Part shown: positions 5,781 to 8,108 of the stretch, in pieces
Position numbering within the stretch: the first letter of the stretch is position 1
How the letters are laid out: each line of letters starts with the position of its first letter
Assembly (NCBI GenBank): GCA_002479415.1
Contig: DLMZ01000003.1
Location: 94,863 to 102,970 of the forward strand
Origin: Firmicutes bacterium UBA7523
GTDB taxonomy: Bacteria > Bacillota > Dethiobacteria > Dethiobacterales > Dethiobacteraceae
Length of the DNA stretch: 8,108 bases
Reading direction: 5' to 3'
Program-made: the position numbers and the translations under genes
Notes under the pieces: model-generated
The model's input: only the letters and a program-made list of their open reading frames with translations
What the model was told of the DNA's origin: nothing
Database searches by the model: none

Positions 5781-6165
5781 AAGGTATAAATTTTAAAATT
5801 GTCTCCAATACAGCGGTGAGCAAAGGAAGGGCCATGACCATAATTATCACTTTACCGGCAAATTCAACCTTGCCGGCAATGGCTCCTTCGCCGGCATCAC
5901 GGCATACCTGAGAGCCAAATTCTGCTATATATGCTATGCCTATTATTTTCAACAGCGTATTTAAATAGATTAACGAGATATTGGCCTGCAACGTCATATC
6001 TGTAAGCATTTGCAGGATTATGCTCAGATAGTGAAGCATACGTATAAATATAACGACACCTACGACGATGGAAAGCTGCATTGCTAATACCGGCCTATGC
6101 TCTTTTAAAACCATAATTAAGATTACGGCAACAAGCGCAAACGAGACAACCTGGATAATCTCCAA
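5779..6165 (-). CDS. spoIIIAD: Stage III sporulation protein AD
   Basis: A 128-residue integral membrane protein with hydrophobic segments at about 3-20, 28-50 and 102-126. Its most conserved block, LLKIIGIAYIAEFGSQVCRDAGEGAIAGKVEFAGK (71-105), is close to the B. subtilis SpoIIIAD sequence as I recall it. The frame is open further upstream to 6225, but that would overlap spoIIIAC by over 40 bases and add a non-family N-terminus. A TTG at 6165 gives MEIIQVVSFALV, lines up with the family start, and has GGGGTGA (6170-6176) 4 bases upstream. That start leaves 16 bases after spoIIIAC. With AC and AE it probably forms the membrane-embedded core of the export-like apparatus. Length is near B. subtilis (133). 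Confidence 0.92.
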   Translation of the reverse strand: MEIIQVVSFALVAVILIMVLKEHRPVLAMQLSIVVGVVIFIRMLHYLSIILQMLTDMTLQANISLIYLNTLLKIIGIAYIAEFGSQVCRDAGEGAIAGKVEFAGKVIIMVMALPLLTAVLETILKFIP

Positions 6166-6169
6166 ATAC

Positions 6170-6176
6170 TCACCCC
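6170..6176 (-). promoter_or_regulatory. Ribosome binding site supporting the TTG start of spoIIIAD
   Basis: GGGGTGA on the minus strand lies 4 bases before the TTG at 6165, in the 16-base gap after the spoIIIAC stop. It is a good match to the GAGGTGA form used upstream of spoIIIAA and supports the non-ATG start over the longer frame from 6225. Confidence 0.6.
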
Positions 6177-6181
6177 GCTTC

Positions 6182-6388
6182 CTAAAAAAGATTAAAAATT
6201 GTCTTAATGCTGGAAAATAGCTCATTAATAAGCCTTATCACCATTAAAAGCACTACGACAACTCCGCCTAGGGTGAGCATTTGCGCCTGCTCTTCCTTGC
6301 CTGCCTGCTTCAAAACGATATTCAATACAGATATAAAAATCCCAATACCGGCAATACGAAAAATAAGGTCAATATTAAAGTCGTTCAT
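6182..6388 (-). CDS. spoIIIAC: Stage III sporulation protein AC
   Basis: A small membrane protein of exactly 68 residues, the same length as B. subtilis SpoIIIAC. It has two hydrophobic helices (about 7-26 and 37-55) separated by a short polar loop, KQAGKEEQAQ (27-36), that carries the family's K-x-x-GK-x-E pattern. The N-terminal DLIFRIAGIGI and C-terminal LINELFSSIKTIF are also characteristic. The open frame extends upstream to 6415, but the ATG at 6388 has GGGGAG 5-6 bases before it and gives the family N-terminus MNDFNIDLIF. It lies 33 bases after spoIIIAB, and its stop is 16 bases before the spoIIIAD start. It is a likely subunit of the membrane core; its precise role is unknown even in model organisms. 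Confidence 0.93.
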   Translation of the reverse strand: MNDFNIDLIFRIAGIGIFISVLNIVLKQAGKEEQAQMLTLGGVVVVLLMVIRLINELFSSIKTIFNLF

Positions 6389-6421
6389 TCTTTCTCCCCT
6401 TCCCGCTAACGTCAATCAATC

Positions 6422-6949
6422 TTATAACATAAGTATTACAATGGCCAATCCGCCAAACATGCCAAGATAACGCCACATTTTCTCTCCTCGGCGGCAGGCT
6501 TCCGCAGCTTCGGCAGCCTGCGCCGACAACTGCATGTCTGCCAGCTCCAGCTGCCGCACCTGATCATCACGTCCAAGAGTGCCCAATCCTGCCGCCACTC
6601 TGTTCAAAACCTCCCAGTCTACCGCAGTCAATGCCAAAATGTTTTGTTTTTTGGCAACTACCCGGGTCCAGACGGCGGAAGCGTCATCACCCTGCTCTGA
6701 TTCAATCAGACATGCACGTACCTCAGAAAAAAAAGAACGTACTCCTGAACTCCTCAATCTAGTTGCAACATATCCCAAAGCACGCGGCAACGGAGTTGCA
6801 GTATAGCCTATTTCCGCCATCAATAAGCGCAGCGCCAGTCGAAAAGTTTCCAGCTCAGTCCCTCGCCGACGCAGCTTGGCCGCTTGGCTTTCGCCCCAAG
6901 CGACAGCAGCAATAAAAACCAGTAATGCACCAATCCATTTGATAATCAT
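6422..6949 (-). CDS. spoIIIAB: Stage III sporulation protein AB
   Basis: A 175-residue protein (B. subtilis about 171) related to the GspF/PilC-type membrane platform of type II secretion and type IV pilus systems. It has an N-terminal hydrophobic helix (about 3-17), then a helical cytosolic domain with the family pattern around LETFRLALRLLMAEIGYTATPLPRAL (33-58). A second helical part contains VLNRVAAGLGTLGRDDQ (114-130), where LG-x-x-D is typical. A C-terminal transmembrane helix (about 160-175) follows. It is thought to sit at the base of the channel with the ATPase SpoIIIAA, encoded just upstream. The start ATG is 6 bases after the spoIIIAA stop, and AAGGTGA, which contains that TGA stop, is its ribosome binding site. 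Confidence 0.94.
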   Translation of the reverse strand: MIIKWIGALLVFIAAVAWGESQAAKLRRRGTELETFRLALRLLMAEIGYTATPLPRALGYVATRLRSSGVRSFFSEVRACLIESEQGDDASAVWTRVVAKKQNILALTAVDWEVLNRVAAGLGTLGRDDQVRQLELADMQLSAQAAEAAEACRRGEKMWRYLGMFGGLAIVILML

Positions 6950-6955
6950 GCCTTA

Positions 6956-7930
6956 TCACCTTGCCTCTTTTGCTCTACACAACGCATCACCTGGCACCAC
7001 CTTTTCCACAGTACCCGGCCCGTTCGACCTGCTTAGCATAATTATTCGTTCAAAAAGGCTATTCTCAATTAACCAAGCTAAACTTGGTCTTTTTAATAAA
7101 TCTGCAATACTATGTCCATGAGCAGTAGCTAAAATTGACGCACCGGTGTTGATCACTTCTTCAACCGCCCTAATATCGTCTGCCCTGCCTAATTCGTCGG
7201 TGACTACAACATGAGGTGACATGGAGCGGACAAGCATCATCATCCCCTCGGCTTTGGGACAACCGTCCAGGACATCACTGCGACGTCCGATATCTAATTG
7301 AGGCTGTCCCAAATAGCAGCCTGCAATTTCTGAACGTTCATCAACAATGCCAACCTTAAAACCCGGCCGGCCTACTAAAGCGTCACCGTCACTTAATAGC
7401 CTAGCCAAATCCCTTAACAACGTTGTCTTTCCCGCTTGAGGCGCGGAAACAAGCAGTGAATGGCGCACTCTTTTTTCCTGGCTGCAATAAAGATGATGCA
7501 GCACTTTCTCTCCCGCTCCTTTTATTTCGCGGCAAATACGAATATTTATTCCGGAAATATCCCGCAAAAGCCGAACAATGTTATTCTCCAGAACAGTACG
7601 CCCACCAAAGCCTGCTCTATGTCCTCCGGGCAGCGCCAAATAACCTCTACGCAATTCCTCATCCCTGGCATACATGGAATACTCGGTTATTCGCAGCAGC
7701 ACCTCCTGAATATCGCTATGGTTCATCCGGAAAGCACGGGTTTCATCAACCACACCTGACCTTCCAAGAAAGTACTCGCCACAACCGCTGTGAAGAAAAA
7801 CAGGACGTCCGATTCGCAGCCTGACTTCCTCCAGCTCCCAAGCCACTCGCCCGTTTAAGCTGTTTAATGCATCTTTAATTTCTGGAGGCATTAATGGCAA
7901 AATATGCTTTTTCCAATGTGTCCGGTCCAT
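6956..7930 (-). CDS. spoIIIAA: Stage III sporulation protein AA, secretion-type ATPase
   Basis: A 324-residue cytosolic AAA+-like ATPase (B. subtilis about 307), related to type II/IV secretion ATPases and proposed to power the SpoIIIA-SpoIIQ complex. Visible elements: N-terminal domain with VRLRIGRP (36-43); the motif GYLALPGGHRAGFGGR (96-111); Walker A as SAPQAGKT (162-169), whose first Gly is Ser as in many clostridial homologues; VDERSEIAG (196-204); Walker B as VVVTDELG (241-248); and ILATAHG (266-272). The ATG at 7930 is preferred because GAGGTGA (7936-7942) lies 5 bases upstream and gives the family length. The frame stays open to 8026 but adds a non-family stretch that runs into the inverted repeat. 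It is the first gene of the spoIIIA operon; in B. subtilis this is sigma-E controlled. Confidence 0.95.
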   Translation of the reverse strand: MDRTHWKKHILPLMPPEIKDALNSLNGRVAWELEEVRLRIGRPVFLHSGCGEYFLGRSGVVDETRAFRMNHSDIQEVLLRITEYSMYARDEELRRGYLALPGGHRAGFGGRTVLENNIVRLLRDISGINIRICREIKGAGEKVLHHLYCSQEKRVRHSLLVSAPQAGKTTLLRDLARLLSDGDALVGRPGFKVGIVDERSEIAGCYLGQPQLDIGRRSDVLDGCPKAEGMMMLVRSMSPHVVVTDELGRADDIRAVEEVINTGASILATAHGHSIADLLKRPSLAWLIENSLFERIIMLSRSNGPGTVEKVVPGDALCRAKEAR

Positions 7931-7976
7931 TTTATTCACCTCGGTACAGCATATGGGGACGAGCACCGTTTTATGA

Positions 7977-8107
7977 CACTCAGGCTGCTTAAAAAGGCGC
8001 ATTGCTTTGTCGCTGCACAGGCCCACATCCTCGACGTATACTTATACGCCTGCGGGGGGGGACTGTTTGCTCTTCGCGCACCGCATCCTTTTTAAGCAGC
8101 CTGAGTG
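7977..8107. repeat. 131-bp element bounded by perfect 21-bp inverted repeats, upstream of spoIIIAA
   Basis: Positions 7977-7997 are the exact reverse complement of 8087-8107, with 89 bases between. The arms begin CACTCAGGCTGCTT on the outside and end AAAAAGG on the inside. Pairing continues imperfectly inward (GCATTGC near 7999-8005 against GCGGTGC on the opposite arm). The centre holds a second small palindrome, CGTATA-CT-TATACG (8035-8048), and a run of eight G (8054-8061). No transposase or other gene is inside. It could be a MITE-like miniature element, a long hairpin in the spoIIIA leader RNA, or an assembly artefact, since the window ends one base past the outer arm. The inverted repeat itself is certain from the sequence; its nature is not. 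Confidence 0.7.
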
Positions 8108-8108
8108 G

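Noticed and set aside
6166..6225. Longer spoIIIAD starting inside spoIIIAC
   Set aside because: The extension has no family similarity and no good ribosome binding site, and it overlaps the end of spoIIIAC. The TTG at 6165 fits the family length and has GGGGTGA upstream.
7948..7976. Sigma-E-like promoter for spoIIIAA
   Set aside because: Two -10-like boxes exist on the minus strand: CATATGCT (7948-7955), with TCATAAA (7970-7976) as a possible -35, and CATAAAAC (7968-7975). The first would start transcription inside the Shine-Dalgarno, and the second lacks a convincing -35. A sigma-E promoter is expected from B. subtilis, but I cannot place it.
7931..8026. N-terminal extension of spoIIIAA by 32 codons
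   Set aside because: The frame is open and begins with a GTG at 8026. It has no good ribosome binding site, runs through one arm of the inverted repeat, and gives a protein longer than the family, whereas ATG 7930 has GAGGTGA 5 bases upstream.
7904..8095. Plus-strand open frame across the region upstream of spoIIIAA
   Set aside because: It covers 63 codons, begins inside spoIIIAA, runs through the inverted repeat and the G run, has no convincing ribosome binding site, and matches no family I know.
1..8108. Novel defence, mobile or biosynthetic system
   Set aside because: Every open frame with real coding character belongs to a known family in an expected order. No transposase, nuclease, toxin-antitoxin pair, CRISPR array or foreign-looking gene is visible.

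Overview
The window reads as ordinary, well-preserved chromosome of an endospore-forming Firmicute, most likely a Clostridia member of the Desulfotomaculum/Pelotomaculum (Peptococcaceae) kind. This placement rests on the complete eight-gene spoIIIA cluster, strong GGAGG/AGGTGA ribosome binding sites, moderate base composition, and the order spoIIIAH - Asp23 family - nusB - TsaD-like protein, which I recall from that group. No database search was possible. All thirteen genes lie on the minus strand, so transcription runs from high to low coordinates.

Right end (7931-8108): an intergenic stretch of about 180 bases before spoIIIAA. It holds a perfect 21-bp inverted repeat whose arms (7977-7997 and 8087-8107) enclose 89 bases. 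The window stops one base past the outer arm, so this may be a small repeat element, a hairpin in the operon leader, or an assembly edge effect.

Middle (2795-7930): spoIIIAA, AB, AC, AD, AE, AF, AG and AH in canonical order, all intact. In Bacillus subtilis these proteins are made in the mother cell. They form the secretion-like channel or feeding tube (with SpoIIQ in the forespore, where present) that keeps the engulfed forespore active. AA is the ATPase, AB resembles a type II secretion F protein, AC/AD/AE are multi-pass membrane proteins, and AF/AG/AH carry ring-building folds. Genes are 6 to 51 bases apart, and several stop codons sit inside the next gene's ribosome binding site.

Left part (71-2700): a second group, apparently with its own housekeeping promoter (TTGTAT - 17 - TATAAT, 2742-2770) followed by a stem-loop at the predicted RNA 5' end. 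The genes are an Asp23/Gls24 protein, AmaP (its membrane anchor), a small DUF2273 membrane protein, NusB, and a TsaD/Kae1-like protein of unknown role. A GC-rich hairpin follows the Asp23 gene and could reduce transcription of the rest. In B. subtilis, accB and accC lie between spoIIIAH and the Asp23-family gene yqhY; here they are absent and amaP-DUF2273 are added.

Left end (1-70): AT-rich and gene-free, with a possible promoter pointing out of the window. I see no tRNA, rRNA, CRISPR array, transposase or phage gene. I do not find a convincing undescribed system. The most useful leads are the inverted repeat upstream of spoIIIAA, the promoter/stem-loop ahead of the Asp23 gene, and the TsaD-like paralogue.
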